Assembly: GCA_016794785.1 (NCBI GenBank)
Contig: JAEUHC010000019.1
Coordinates: 62,001-126,000, forward strand
DNA: 64,000 bases
Origin: Opitutaceae bacterium
GTDB lineage: Bacteria; Verrucomicrobiota; Verrucomicrobiia; Opitutales; Opitutaceae
Reading direction: 5' to 3'
A program made the translations under genes and the position numbers. Positions within the stretch are counted from its first letter, which is position 1; each line of letters begins with the position of its first letter. Below the pieces are notes generated by a model. The model had not been told where the DNA came from. It worked only from the letters and a program-made list of their open reading frames with translations, and searched no databases. Positions 23,590 through 32,779 of the stretch are shown here, in pieces.

Positions 23590-24747
23590 TCATCGCGCCG
23601 CAAGGGCGGCTTTCATGCGGCGGATGGCCTCGACGAGCGTAGCGCGCGGGCAGCCGAAATTGAGGCGCACGTGCGAGCCTTTCGCGGCGCCAAACATCGC
23701 GCCGTCGCTCAGGCCGACGCCGTGTTGCTCGAAATGCGCCGTGGGGTTCGCCAGGCCGAGCGCGGACACATTTATCCACAGCAAGTAGGTGGCCTCGACG
23801 GGCGCTTCGACGCGCACGCCGGGCAGCTCGCGCGCGATGGCGTCGAGCAGGTAGTCGCGATTGCCGCGCAGATAGGCGAGGAGCGCCTGCCGCCACGGCT
23901 CGCCGTCGCGATACGCGGCCTCGCAGGCGGTGAAGCCGAGGCATGTGACCTCGGCGACGATGCCGGCCGTGGCCCGGAGGAAACGAGCCCGACGCATCGC
24001 ATCCGGGATGATCGCGATGGAGGTGCCGAGGCCGGGGACGTTGTAGGTCTTGCTCGGCGCCATGAGCGTGAGGGTGCGCGCGGCGATTTCCGGCGAGAGC
24101 ACGCTGGTGGGGATGTGCGGCAGCGCGGGATCAAGGATGAGATCGCAGTGGATCTCATCGGAGCAGAGGACGAGGTTGTGGCGCTCGCAGAACTCCGCGA
24201 GGCGCTGCAGCTCGGCGCGGCGCCAGACGCGGGCGATCGGGTTGTGGGGATTGCAGAGGTAAAAGAGCTTCGTCTTTGGCGTGACCGCGCGCTCCAGCGC
24301 ATCCCAGTCTATCGCCCAGCCTTGGCCGTCGTGGGCCCACGGCACGCTCACGCTCACGCGCGCGCTGTTCTTCGGCGCCGACATGAACGGAGGATACACA
24401 GGCGCGAGTGTGAGCACTTCCTCGCCCGGCTGGGCAAAGGCCTGCGCGACCACGTTGAGCCCCACCACGAGCCCCGGCAGCCAGACGATCCAAGCAGGAT
24501 CGATTTTCCAACCGTAGCGTTGCTCCATGGCTTCGACGATGGCGTCGGTCGTCGATTGCACGGGTCGCGCGTAGCCAAACACACCGTGATCCACGCGGCG
24601 GCGGAGCGCCTCGATGATGGCGGGAGAGGAAGCGAAATCCATGTCGGCGACCCAGAGCGGCAGCACGTCGCGGCCGGCGTATTTTTGCCATTTCTGGGAG
24701 TCGGTGCCGCGGCGCTCGGGCCCGTGGTCGAAGTCGAAGGTGCTCAT
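23590..24747 (-). CDS. patB: PLP-dependent aminotransferase/C-S lyase, MalY/PatB family
   Basis: A 385-residue fold-type I PLP enzyme starting at ATG 24747. The opening (FDFDHGPERRGTDSQKWQKY) and PLWVADMDFASSPAIIEALRRR are characteristic of the PatB/MalY group. CNPHNPIARVW and the Schiff-base lysine in APSKTYNVPGL are present, with the phosphate-binding Arg in HVRLNFGCPR. Members cleave cystathionine or related C-S bonds, releasing pyruvate and ammonia. The upstream in-frame extension to 24936 is Cys/Arg-rich and unlike the family. Confidence 0.9.
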   Translation of the reverse strand: MSTFDFDHGPERRGTDSQKWQKYAGRDVLPLWVADMDFASSPAIIEALRRRVDHGVFGYARPVQSTTDAIVEAMEQRYGWKIDPAWIVWLPGLVVGLNVVAQAFAQPGEEVLTLAPVYPPFMSAPKNSARVSVSVPWAHDGQGWAIDWDALERAVTPKTKLFYLCNPHNPIARVWRRAELQRLAEFCERHNLVLCSDEIHCDLILDPALPHIPTSVLSPEIAARTLTLMAPSKTYNVPGLGTSIAIIPDAMRRARFLRATAGIVAEVTCLGFTACEAAYRDGEPWRQALLAYLRGNRDYLLDAIARELPGVRVEAPVEATYLLWINVSALGLANPTAHFEQHGVGLSDGAMFGAAKGSHVRLNFGCPRATLVEAIRRMKAALAAR

Positions 24748-24878
24748 GAAAACCCCGAGCCCACCCGAATCACCGGCGCAGCGCGACGATTTTTCCCACC
24801 GGGCTTGCGCAGCGTGTGACGGTTCTGCGCGGCGCAGTTGAGGGGCCTGCGTGCAAATTCCGATTCGACCGCAAGTTG

Positions 24879-24893
24879 ATGCCGTTCCGGCAT
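24879..24893. promoter_or_regulatory. palindrome upstream of the hsp20 pair (candidate operator)
   Basis: A perfect 6-bp dyad ATGCCG-TTC-CGGCAT lies 55 bp before the first hsp20 start, in the most AT-rich part of the leader. Its position is suitable for an operator. No convincing sigma-32-type or -35/-10 pair could be fixed, so this is only a candidate. Confidence 0.3.
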
Positions 24894-24947
24894 TGGTGCG
24901 CGGTATGCAAAGGATAGGGCACAAACCTTCAACCAACGAACATCACC

Positions 24948-25397
24948 ATGAACCTCATTCGCTATTCCTATCCGCACTATCGTCTCGCTTCGTCCGCACT
25001 GACCCGCTCGCCGTGGGCAGGCTTGGAGGGTGAAATCTCCCGACTGTTTGAAAACGCCTTCAGCGATTACAGCGCGGCGGTCCCGCCCACCCGCTTCCCC
25101 GTGGATCTCTACGAGGACAAGGCCAACACCTACGTGAGGGCCGAACTCCCCGGTGTGAACCGCGACGACATCAATGTCGAAGTCACCGATGGGGCGCTCA
25201 CCATCGCGGCGACCCGCAAGGTGCCAGCCGGCCACGGCGAAGGCGAGCAATCCATCGCCATCAACCGCGTGCTCAGCCTCGGCGAGGACGTGCAGTCCGA
25301 CAAGGTCGCGGCCGCCTATGAGAACGGCGTGCTCACCGTCACCCTGCCCAAGCGCGAGCAGGCCCAGCCCAAGAAAATCGCCGTCGCCGTCAAATAG
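24948..25397 (+). CDS. Hsp20/alpha-crystallin small heat shock protein, copy 1
   Basis: This 149-residue ATP-independent holdase binds unfolding proteins under stress. After a variable N-terminus (LFENAFSDYSAAV) the alpha-crystallin domain runs from PVDLYEDKANTYVRAELPG to the hallmark GVLTVTLPK near the end. The conserved GVNRDDINVEVTDGALTIAA strand pair is intact. A second hsp20 gene lies 47 bp downstream in the same direction, so the two are probably one stress-induced transcript. Confidence 0.93.
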   Translation: MNLIRYSYPHYRLASSALTRSPWAGLEGEISRLFENAFSDYSAAVPPTRFPVDLYEDKANTYVRAELPGVNRDDINVEVTDGALTIAATRKVPAGHGEGEQSIAINRVLSLGEDVQSDKVAAAYENGVLTVTLPKREQAQPKKIAVAVK

Positions 25398-25444
25398 CCG
25401 ACGCGTGGCCCAGTCCCAACCCTCATCAACCGGAGAAAATCACC

Positions 25445-25849
25445 ATGTCCCTGTTAAACACCCTCATTCCCTCGTTCCCCCGCCCCTCGTCCCTGCGCGA
25501 CGAGCAGCGCTCGGCTGACCTCGTGCACACCGTGAAGCCAGCCTACGAAATCAAGGAGACGCCCGAGGCCTTCGGCGTTACCGTGCACCTGCCTGGCGTA
25601 GCCAAGGACGGCCTCGAAGTCACCGCCGAGTCGGGCCAGCTCCGCATCCTCGGCCGCCGGGCCTGGAAGCAGCCCGAAGGCTGGACCGCGCTGCACCGTG
25701 AGTCGGCCGACGAGCCCTTCGAGCTCATCCTTGAGCATGAGAATGCCGTCGAGACCGACAAGGTCGCGGCCGAGCTGCGCGACGGCGTGCTCCGCCTCTC
25801 GCTGCCCAAGCCCGAGGCGATCAAGCCGCGGCGTATCGCGGTGAGCTGA
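25445..25849 (+). CDS. Hsp20/alpha-crystallin small heat shock protein, copy 2
   Basis: This 134-residue protein is the second small heat shock protein of the pair. The domain runs PAYEIKETPEAFGVTVHLPG to GVLRLSLPKPEAIKPRRI, with the conserved GVxxLSLPK ending. The middle is shorter and more divergent from copy 1 (LRILGRRAWKQPEGW), so the two are not a recent duplication. A GGAG-type ribosome binding site lies about 10 bases before ATG 25445. A T-rich terminator follows the gene. Confidence 0.92.
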   Translation: MSLLNTLIPSFPRPSSLRDEQRSADLVHTVKPAYEIKETPEAFGVTVHLPGVAKDGLEVTAESGQLRILGRRAWKQPEGWTALHRESADEPFELILEHENAVETDKVAAELRDGVLRLSLPKPEAIKPRRIAVS

Positions 25850-25913
25850 TCGGATCGCGTTTCACCTCCCAACATCGCGGGCCGCGGCGCCTTGGCACCG
25901 GCCCGCCTGCAAC

Positions 25914-25956
25914 CGCCGGGCAATCGCGCGAGCGAGGCCCGGCGTTTTATTTTCTG
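25914..25956 (+). terminator. Rho-independent terminator after hsp20 pair
   Basis: The stem CGCCGGGC (25914-25921) pairs with GCCCGGCG (25937-25944) around a loop of AATCGCGCGAGCGAG. It is followed directly by TTTTATTTT, a good T-run on the plus strand. It closes the hsp20 transcript before the convergent TerC gene. Confidence 0.8.
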
Positions 25957-25993
25957 AGGCCCCGCCACGGCCGCGGGCGCGGGCGCGGGCGGG

Positions 25994-26968
25994 TCACTTC
26001 TTGACCTCGGGGATCTGGATCTTGATGACGATCGACATCAGCAGCGAGACGGCGAGCACGCTCGCGATCACGGCCAGCGAGAGGGTGGTGCTGACCTTGA
26101 CCCAATGCGCGATGAGCATCTTGACGCCGATGAACACGAGAATGAAGGCGAGACCGACCTTCAGGAAACGGAACAGCTTCATGATCCCGTTGAGCGCGAA
26201 ATAAAGGGAGCGCAGGCCCAGGATGGCGAAGATGTTGGAGGTGAGGGCGACGAAGGCGTCGCGCGTGATCGCGAGCACCGCCGGGATGGAATCGACGGCG
26301 AAGACGACATCGGTCGTCTCGATGACCAGCAGGACGATGAAGAGCGGCGTGGCCATGAGGCGGCCTTCGTGGCGGATAAAGAAGCGGCCTTGATCATCCC
26401 CGGGTGCGACGGGCCAGAAACGGCGGAAAAGCCGCACCACTGGATTCTGGTCCGGGTGGACCGTCTCGCCCTTGCCGGGAAGCGCCATCTTGATGCCCGT
26501 GTAAACGAGAAAGGCGCCGAAGATGTAGAGCACCCAGTGAAAGCGCTGGACCACGCTCACGCCGACGAGAATGAAGACGGCGCGCATGAGGACCGCGCCG
26601 ATGATGCCCCAGAAGAGGACCCGGTGCTGCCAGCGGCCGGAGACCTTGAAGTAATCGAAGACGAGGATGAAGACGAAGACGTTGTCCACGCTGAGGCAGA
26701 GCTCGATGAGGTAGGAGGCGAGGAATTGCTGCCCGAGCTCGGGCCCGCGCCATTGCCAGACGAAGGCGTTGAAGCCCATGGCCAGCGTGAACCAGACGCC
26801 GCACCAGATGAGCGCCTCTTTCATCGAGACCTCGTGGGAATCGCGCCGGAAGACGCCCAGATCGAGGGCCAGCATGGCGGAGATGAACGCAAAAAAACCA
26901 ATCCACGCCCAGACTGGCAGGATATCGAGCGTGGCGAGCAGCGGTAGCATGGCGGGAAAGGCCGTCAT
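25994..26968 (-). CDS. TerC-family integral membrane protein (Alx-like)
   Basis: A 324-residue protein with about nine membrane segments. TerC/Alx signatures are visible: FFAFISAMLALDLGVFRRD with the conserved acidic residue, ELCLSVDNVFVFILVF, and VVFAVDSIPAVLAITRDAFVALTSN, split as VVFAVDSIPAVL and DAFVALTSN. Family members are linked to manganese export or metalation of secreted proteins and to tellurite resistance. No yybP-ykoY-type riboswitch could be recognised in the short gap to the divergent MscS gene. Confidence 0.9.
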   Translation of the reverse strand: MTAFPAMLPLLATLDILPVWAWIGFFAFISAMLALDLGVFRRDSHEVSMKEALIWCGVWFTLAMGFNAFVWQWRGPELGQQFLASYLIELCLSVDNVFVFILVFDYFKVSGRWQHRVLFWGIIGAVLMRAVFILVGVSVVQRFHWVLYIFGAFLVYTGIKMALPGKGETVHPDQNPVVRLFRRFWPVAPGDDQGRFFIRHEGRLMATPLFIVLLVIETTDVVFAVDSIPAVLAITRDAFVALTSNIFAILGLRSLYFALNGIMKLFRFLKVGLAFILVFIGVKMLIAHWVKVSTTLSLAVIASVLAVSLLMSIVIKIQIPEVKK

Positions 26969-27058
26969 GGAGGTCGCCGGCAGGCAAGCGGGTATTTGGC
27001 GGCGCGCGCACGGCTAAATTTTTGACAGCCCATGCCCCCGGCCCTGATCATAGGGCTT

Positions 27059-28303
27059 ATGAAACGATTTTTGTGTGCGCTGGCGGCGCTGGTGATCGGG
27101 CCGGTGATCTTGGGGGCGGCCGAGGCACCGACGGAGGCCGCGGCCTCCGCCTCGAAGCTGAACACGGCGGCCGCGGCGGCCGTGACCGTGCGCCCGATGG
27201 ATCGCACACCGGACTTCCTGGAGCACCTGGTGGACAGCGTGCTGCAGGCGTTCGACGTCCGGACGAGCGGCAACACCGTGACCCACTACGTGATTTGCGT
27301 GGTGCTGCTGCTGGTGGCGCTGCTGGCGCGGCGGATTGTGACAGCGTTGCTTTTTCCTCTGCTCCGGCGGCTGGCGGCGAAGACCGAGACCACGCTCGAC
27401 GACAAGCTCTTCCCGGCACTTGAGGGGCCGGTGGCGGCGTTCGTGATGACGGTCGGGATGTTTGCGGCGCTGCGCGTCCTCAAGCTCTCGCCCGAGTCGG
27501 ACAGCTACATCGGGCACGGCTCGCAAGTGGCGTTTTCGCTGGTGATATTCTGGGGCCTTTGGCGCGCCCTGGCGACGCTGCTGGACCATGCCACGGAGGT
27601 GACGCTGAAAAAAGGATCAGGCCTGGTCGCTTTCATGCCGTGGATCAAAAAGGCCCTTCTCACGGTGTTCGTGGTCGTGGGCGTGCTGCTGACCATCCAA
27701 GGCTTCGGCTACGACGTGAAGGCAATCCTCGCGGGCCTCGGCATCGGCGGCCTGGCGTTCGCGCTGGCCGCGCAGGACACGCTGGCGAACATCTTCGGCG
27801 CCATTGTGGTGGCGGTGGACCAGCCCTTCCGTGTCGGGGAATCGGTGCGGATCGGGGCCAACGCAGGCGCAGTCGAGGACATCGGCCTCCGCTCGACGCG
27901 CATCCGGCTCGTCGACAAATCGCTGATGACGATCCCGAACAAGACGGTCGCGGCCGAGACGATCACGAACCTCTCGCGCTTCACGCGGCGCCGTTTCGAG
28001 CAGGTGCTGGGATTTACCTACGACACCACGCCGGCCGAAATGCAGGCGATCCTCGGGGATATCCGCGCGATCGTCGTCGCGCAGCCGGAGGTGGATGCGA
28101 AGGGCGTGCTGGCGTTCTTCCGGGATTTCAGCGCCTCGTCGCTGGACATCTGGCTTGTTTACGAAGTGCTGGACCCGGACCTGCCGCGGGCGCTGGCGGT
28201 GAAGCAGCGGGTGAACCTGGCGATCATGCAGGCGGTCGAGGCGCGGGGTCTGTCGTTCGCGTTTCCGACGCAGACGCTGCATCTGGCGAAGGAGAAGGGC
28301 TGA
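27059..28303 (+). CDS. MscS-family mechanosensitive channel
   Basis: This 414-residue protein starts (ATG 27059) with a signal peptide (MKRFLCALAALVIGPVILGAAEA), followed by several membrane helices. The pore-lining TM3 region is ILAGLGIGGLAFALAAQDTLANIFGAI, visible as AGLGIGGLAFALAAQ and DTLANIFG. The beta domain follows with DQPFRVGESVRIG and GAVEDIGLRSTRIRL, then the cytoplasmic alpha/beta part. Such channels release solutes on hypo-osmotic shock. The upstream ATG at 27032 is possible but leaves a less natural signal peptide. The 3' end overlaps the tail of the convergent sterol-desaturase-like frame. Confidence 0.9.
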   Translation: MKRFLCALAALVIGPVILGAAEAPTEAAASASKLNTAAAAAVTVRPMDRTPDFLEHLVDSVLQAFDVRTSGNTVTHYVICVVLLLVALLARRIVTALLFPLLRRLAAKTETTLDDKLFPALEGPVAAFVMTVGMFAALRVLKLSPESDSYIGHGSQVAFSLVIFWGLWRALATLLDHATEVTLKKGSGLVAFMPWIKKALLTVFVVVGVLLTIQGFGYDVKAILAGLGIGGLAFALAAQDTLANIFGAIVVAVDQPFRVGESVRIGANAGAVEDIGLRSTRIRLVDKSLMTIPNKTVAAETITNLSRFTRRRFEQVLGFTYDTTPAEMQAILGDIRAIVVAQPEVDAKGVLAFFRDFSASSLDIWLVYEVLDPDLPRALAVKQRVNLAIMQAVEARGLSFAFPTQTLHLAKEKG

Positions 28304-29114
28304 GCGCCGCCTGCGTGGCGCAGGCCCAGCGTTTGCCGCAACCGATGCAAGTGGGCAGGAATTGAAACGGGGCGGTCTCCTCCGCCTTGGGCGCATGGAC
28401 ATCGCGAAAGGCGATCATGTCGTCGAAGCGGTCCTCGCGCCAGTCGTCGTAACCGCAGCGGTCGGGCACGGCGTCGTTCCGCGGATTGTGGCAGGTGCCA
28501 AAGAGCGCGTCCCACAGCGGAAGATCGGCGAAGTTCTGCGTGTGGTGGCGATACTGGTGGTGGATGCGGTGCGATTCCGGCCGCTGCACCAGCCAGCCGA
28601 CCCACCGCGGGGTGCGCACGTTGAGGTGATAGAAATACTCCGCGATCGCGGTGAGAAAAGTGTAGAGCGCGCCCGCTTCGACCGAGCAGCCGAGCAGCAG
28701 ATAGACCAGGCTCGAGCTGATGATGGAGTTGATCGTGATCTCGACCGGGTGCTTGTAGAACGAGGTGACGAGCTCGATGCGCTGCGGCGAATGGTGGAGC
28801 TGGTGGCAGAGACGCCAGAACCAGGCCGACTCGTGCCGCCAGCGGTGCCACCAGTAATAGACGAAAGTGGAAATGAAGTAGGCGACGAAACCCTGCCCCG
28901 CGACGCCGAGGTGATCGCGCAGGTGAAAGACGGCCACGGATTGAAGCCACCGATCCCAGGACAGCCCGGCGAGGACGACGAGGCCGAGCTGCACCAGATT
29001 CACGAAGATCACCCGGGCCCACCAGTTGGGGACGCGGGGCAACTCGCGGGCGGGCCAGAGGCGTTCAACGGCGATCAGTGCAACGGCGATGGCGATGAGC
29101 AACGCGAGCATCAT
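28224..29114 (-). CDS. sterol desaturase/fatty acid hydroxylase superfamily protein
   Basis: The protein (about 296 residues from ATG 29114) has several membrane helices and the di-iron histidine clusters of the superfamily: HRWRHESAWFWRLCHQLHH, visible as WHRWRH and LCHQLHHSP, and later RIHHQYRHHTQNFAD. These enzymes hydroxylate or desaturate lipid substrates with O2. The C-terminal 60 residues are low-complexity, contain CIGCGKRWAC, and overlap the convergent mscS gene by 80 bp. The real end may be right, but this tail deserves caution. Start choice among 29138, 29114 and 29111 is uncertain. Confidence 0.8.
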   Translation of the reverse strand: MMLALLIAIAVALIAVERLWPARELPRVPNWWARVIFVNLVQLGLVVLAGLSWDRWLQSVAVFHLRDHLGVAGQGFVAYFISTFVYYWWHRWRHESAWFWRLCHQLHHSPQRIELVTSFYKHPVEITINSIISSSLVYLLLGCSVEAGALYTFLTAIAEYFYHLNVRTPRWVGWLVQRPESHRIHHQYRHHTQNFADLPLWDALFGTCHNPRNDAVPDRCGYDDWREDRFDDMIAFRDVHAPKAEETAPFQFLPTCIGCGKRWACATQAALSPSPSPDAASASETRTTDPAPRPPA

Positions 29115-29200
29115 GCCCCGCAAGCTTGCGCGCGGCACCGGGGTGGGAAAGCGGATTTTCGGGCGTTGAAGCTCACCCAGGCGCGTGCTTGGTTGCCGCC

Positions 29201-29689
29201 GTGCTTCGTCCCACTCCGTTCACTGCGAATCTGGCCGCGCTTGTGCTCACGGCCTTCGCCTGTCTGCCGGTGATTGGCTACGTCGCGGGCTCGCGCGTGC
29301 TGCGCGGGCTCGGCGCGGCATCGGCGATGGCGCCGTTGCCCAAGGTGTTTTCCGATGTGGACGGGCTGGAGACCTTCGCCTCGGAGTTCACGCTGCACTG
29401 GCGCGACAGCCGGGGCGGCGCCCAGACCCTGCCGATCACGCCAGAGCTGTATGCGCGGCTCGCGGGCGCCTACAACCGCCGCAACGTCTATGGCGCGGCG
29501 CTCTCCTACGCGCCGCGAATGCCCGAGGCGATCTGGCAGGCGGTGTTCTGCTTCGCCTTTGCGCCGACAGGGCCGCTGCGGCGGGAGTTCGGCCTGCCAG
29601 AGGATGCGACCGACTTCGCCGTCGAGATTCGCACCAAGACGAAAGACCGCGCGGATCGCTGGTTGCTGCGTCCCACATGCGAGCGGTGA
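29201..29689 (+). CDS. hypothetical protein with N-terminal membrane segment
   Basis: From GTG 29201 the product has 162 residues. It has one N-terminal hydrophobic segment (LAALVLTAFACLPVIGYVAG) and a polar domain with FASEFTLHWRDSRGG and YARLAGAYNRRNVYGAALSYAP, visible as LYARLAGAYNRRNVYG. No family is recognised. The gene overlaps the HTTM-DCC gene start by 13 bp, so they are translationally coupled and it may work with that protein, for example as an accessory subunit. An ATG at 29126 is an alternative start but would overlap the divergent gene's leader. Confidence 0.65.
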   Translation: MLRPTPFTANLAALVLTAFACLPVIGYVAGSRVLRGLGAASAMAPLPKVFSDVDGLETFASEFTLHWRDSRGGAQTLPITPELYARLAGAYNRRNVYGAALSYAPRMPEAIWQAVFCFAFAPTGPLRREFGLPEDATDFAVEIRTKTKDRADRWLLRPTCER

Positions 29690-30936
29690 AGAACATCAGC
29701 GCCGGGCAGTTCGCGATCTTTCGGCTGATTTTCGGCGCCTACCTGTTGCAGCATTTTCTCTGGCTCCTGCCGTCAGGCGCGGAGCTGTTTGGCCGCGCCG
29801 GGGTGCTCGCTGATCCCCGGCTCAACCCCACGCACGGCCTGCTGCCAAATCCGCTGGCGACGGAGTGGGGCGGTTCGCCGGCGGGAGTCGCGGTCTTTCT
29901 CTGGGCGATGGCGGGACTCAGCGTGGCCTTCATGATCGGCTGCGGGCGGCGGTGGGCGGCGGTGCTGCTGTGGTATGGCTGGGCGTGCCTTTTCAACCGC
30001 AACAACCTGATCAGCAACCCGTCGCTCCCCTATGTGGGCCTGATGCTGCTGTTCTGCGCGCTGGTGCCGGCGGGCGAACCGCTGAGCGCGACGGGCGGGC
30101 GCGGCCGGCGGCCGGGCGAGTGGTTTTTTCCCGCGATGGTTTTCTGGGGCGCGTGGTTCCTGATGGCGGGCGGTTACACCTTCAGCGGGATCGTGAAGCT
30201 GTGGAGCCCGAGTTGGGTCGACGGCACGGCCTTCCGGCATCTGCTGGAGAACCCGCTCGCGCGGCCGGGCGGGTTTCGCGATCTGTTCCTGGCGCTGCCG
30301 GGGTGGGCCATCGCACTGTTCACCTGGAGCGTGCTGGTGGCGGAGATCGTCTTCCTGCCCCTGTCGCTGTGGCGGCGGGGGCGGGCCATCGCTTGGACGG
30401 TGATGCTGGGGATGCACGCGGGCATCGTCCTGATGGTGGATTTCGCCGACTTGAGCTTCGGCATGGTCATGCTGCACCTCTTCACTTTCGACCCCGACTG
30501 GCTGCCGGCGCGGAGCGATGCGCGGCGGCCGGTGCTGCTTTACGATGGCACGTGCGGGCTCTGCAACGCGGTCGTGCGTTTCCTCCTGCGCGAGGATGCG
30601 GGCGGGCGGATGCGCTTCGCGCCGCTCCAGGGCGCGCCAGCGCAGGCCTATCTCCGCGCCGCGGGGCTGCCGACGGAGGATTTCGACAGCCTCGTCTTTG
30701 TGCCCGACTGGGAGCGCCCGGCGGCCGGCGCGCCCCGGCTGCGCACCGCGGGCGCGCTGGCGGCAGCAGATGAGATTGGCGGCGTATGGCGCGTGATCTC
30801 GTGGGCGCGCGTGCTACCGGCGGCGCTGCGCGATCCGTTCTACAAAATCATCGCACGGTTCCGCTACACGCTCTTCGGCGAGTATCGGCCGACGCCGCTG
30901 CCGGAGCCGGAATGGGCCCGGCGGTTTCTCGGCTGA
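29677..30936 (+). CDS. HTTM-domain membrane protein fused to a DCC thioredoxin-like domain
   Basis: A 419-residue two-part protein. Residues 1 to about 280 are membrane helices of the HTTM type, related to vitamin K-dependent gamma-carboxylase (ISAGQFAIFRLIFGAYLL, LFNRNNLISNPSLPYVG). The C-terminal ~125 residues are a DCC-family domain with VLLYDGTCGLCNAVVRFLL, including the CGLC redox pair, and FAPLQGAPAQAYL. DCC proteins are thiol-disulfide oxidoreductase-like. The fusion places a redox module on the end of an HTTM membrane protein. It overlaps the preceding small gene by 13 bp. Confidence 0.85.
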   Translation: MRAVKNISAGQFAIFRLIFGAYLLQHFLWLLPSGAELFGRAGVLADPRLNPTHGLLPNPLATEWGGSPAGVAVFLWAMAGLSVAFMIGCGRRWAAVLLWYGWACLFNRNNLISNPSLPYVGLMLLFCALVPAGEPLSATGGRGRRPGEWFFPAMVFWGAWFLMAGGYTFSGIVKLWSPSWVDGTAFRHLLENPLARPGGFRDLFLALPGWAIALFTWSVLVAEIVFLPLSLWRRGRAIAWTVMLGMHAGIVLMVDFADLSFGMVMLHLFTFDPDWLPARSDARRPVLLYDGTCGLCNAVVRFLLREDAGGRMRFAPLQGAPAQAYLRAAGLPTEDFDSLVFVPDWERPAAGAPRLRTAGALAAADEIGGVWRVISWARVLPAALRDPFYKIIARFRYTLFGEYRPTPLPEPEWARRFLG

Positions 30937-31228
30937 CCGGCTTTCGTTGCCCGCCCGTGCCCAGAGAAATCAAGGCCCGTGACCTCAGCGAGAGCCCGCT
31001 CGTCGAAAAGGACGCGACGAAAGTGAACGCCAGATCGCGCGCTTCAACCTCGCGACCGTGGGCGGGGAAATCCAACCGCAAGGCTGCATCATGGCTGGCG
31101 AGTAACCCGAGCCGTATTGGCAACGTGCGCGCCGCGAGAAAATGTGCGGCACAAGGCGAAGCGGAGAGAAATAGAGGCTGAGACGGCCGAAACCTAACCT
31201 GTGCGAACAGTGCGATGCGATGCGCGGC
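30937..31228. other. intergenic stretch with no supported gene
   Basis: About 290 bp between two convergent genes. No frame shows a recognisable family, and no hairpin with a T-run or REP-like repeat was found. Composition shifts from GC-rich to AT-richer near 31090, where the low-GC region that includes the next gene begins. Confidence 0.5.
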
Positions 31229-32779
31229 TTATCTGCGTTTCAGATCATCCAGAAATTCACCGTATCTCTCGATGCGCTGAGTCAGCGCGAAGTGATACCC
31301 AGCGTTTCCGAGTGGCAGCTTTGTTTGACTCTGAAGTTCGGTTGCATCGTCGCGCTTGAGTTGGGTAATCATGTCCTCGAAAAATGGCGCGAATCTTTCC
31401 GCCTCCGCATGATTCATCAGTCGGCGCGCGCAAGTCAGAGCCAAGTCGCCCCGAGCGAGCCGGCCCCCGATAGTATTCGGCGTCTCTTCCTGAACAACAT
31501 TCCGATACAAATTGAGGATCGCGTCCTCTAGTCCGGACCAGCTGAAAGCTTCCATAGCTGTGACGAGATCGTTCTGCGCGCGGTAGTCGACCGCCTTGGA
31601 TGCGAGCGGTTCGGAATCCCTTAGCTCCGGCTGAAATCGCACCAACAACTCCGCTGCATCCTTTCGGGTTTCGGCACGGTGCGGTTGCTCGTCCGAGGCC
31701 ATCTCTCCTAGTATCGCCGTCAACGCTGCCACGTATTTCGAACCGCGTGTTGCACGAAATTGCCCCAGCAGCATCGCCTGGCGTTCCGGTGCCGTTTCCT
31801 TCAGATCAGAGAGAACGAAGTGATAAACGGCATCGCGGTCGAACAACGGGCGTCCGAGCATCGTTTCGACGAGCTTCTGTCCGCTCTGAGGGTAGTAAAA
31901 CAGCAGGCGAGGGATTGCCGAAGGAGCGCGCCAAAAATTGCGCTGAGCCTCAAGGTCAGCGCGCAAAGAGCTTTCATGCTCTGCTTCGCTTAGTTTGCTC
32001 CAGTCCGCTCGCGCCGCCCGGGCCAACGATGGAAATTCCACGGGAGAGTTCACCACAAGACAGGCGCTGGGCTGGTAGCGAACGGCAAGCAGTTGCCGAT
32101 TCACGATTTCGCCAAGCGCTACGTAACAGAGGTCTCCGACTTTCAAAGTGTAGCTTGAGAACGAACGCTGCGAACCGAACCCGACAGCATTTGCTGATTC
32201 GTTCTGTCGTTCCTTCTCCGGAAACCGAAAATCATATTCGTCGCTGAACCATGCGGACATAAAGGGAAAGGCACCTCCGCTCCCTACGGTGAGTTTCGTC
32301 GGGCGTGCATCGGATAGGTGTGTGAGCAAATCCGGAATGATGCCGACTCCGCGTCGCACCAATTCCACCATGACCATGGACTTCGCTGGCGCTCGCGAAC
32401 CCAAGACGCCACCGCTGAATTTCGCCGGTATGTCCAATGGTGGAAATCCCGAAGTCCATGCCGTCGTGTGTGTGCCCGTGCCCTGTTGGGTTTCATCTTG
32501 CAGCCGATCAATCAGCGTCTCGTTGGTCAGACGCGAAATTTCCGGATCGACCGCGACTAGTTTTATCTGGCTTGCCGACGCAGAGCCGGCGTTGGCTGTG
32601 GCCCCAAGTGACGAAGAGCAGATCGTGTTTAGGATCAGCACGGCCTTCACTCCGACGACAAGCAGATGATGGCGAACGAAAGCGTGAGTGTTGAGAGTCA
32701 ATTTTGCTGGGATTCGAGATGCCGCGACAGGGTTTTGAAAGATCGGGTTCCGAGTGTTTCCGTCAAAGTCATCCCTCAA
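31229..32779 (-). CDS. hypothetical secreted protein, AT-richer than neighbours
   Basis: The open frame is 516 codons. A hydrophobic export signal (HHLLVVGVKAVLILNTICSSSLGATANA, core LLVVGVKAVLILN) lies near residue 40-60, so a start at GTG 32650 (MKAVLILN) or TTG 32701 may be the real one. The mature part is mostly helical and repeat-like (SLRADLEAQRNFWRAPSAIP, visible as ESSLRADLEAQRNFW), with no catalytic motif seen. Base composition and codon choice are visibly AT-richer than in surrounding genes. It lies just beyond the 3' end of tmRNA, a common island insertion site, so acquisition by transfer is plausible but unproven. Confidence 0.65.
   Translation of the reverse strand: MRDDFDGNTRNPIFQNPVAASRIPAKLTLNTHAFVRHHLLVVGVKAVLILNTICSSSLGATANAGSASASQIKLVAVDPEISRLTNETLIDRLQDETQQGTGTHTTAWTSGFPPLDIPAKFSGGVLGSRAPAKSMVMVELVRRGVGIIPDLLTHLSDARPTKLTVGSGGAFPFMSAWFSDEYDFRFPEKERQNESANAVGFGSQRSFSSYTLKVGDLCYVALGEIVNRQLLAVRYQPSACLVVNSPVEFPSLARAARADWSKLSEAEHESSLRADLEAQRNFWRAPSAIPRLLFYYPQSGQKLVETMLGRPLFDRDAVYHFVLSDLKETAPERQAMLLGQFRATRGSKYVAALTAILGEMASDEQPHRAETRKDAAELLVRFQPELRDSEPLASKAVDYRAQNDLVTAMEAFSWSGLEDAILNLYRNVVQEETPNTIGGRLARGDLALTCARRLMNHAEAERFAPFFEDMITQLKRDDATELQSQTKLPLGNAGYHFALTQRIERYGEFLDDLKRR

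Noticed and set aside
25957..27058. Manganese (yybP-ykoY) riboswitch for the TerC gene
   Set aside because: The gap before the divergent mscS gene is only about 90 bp and no matching stems could be found.
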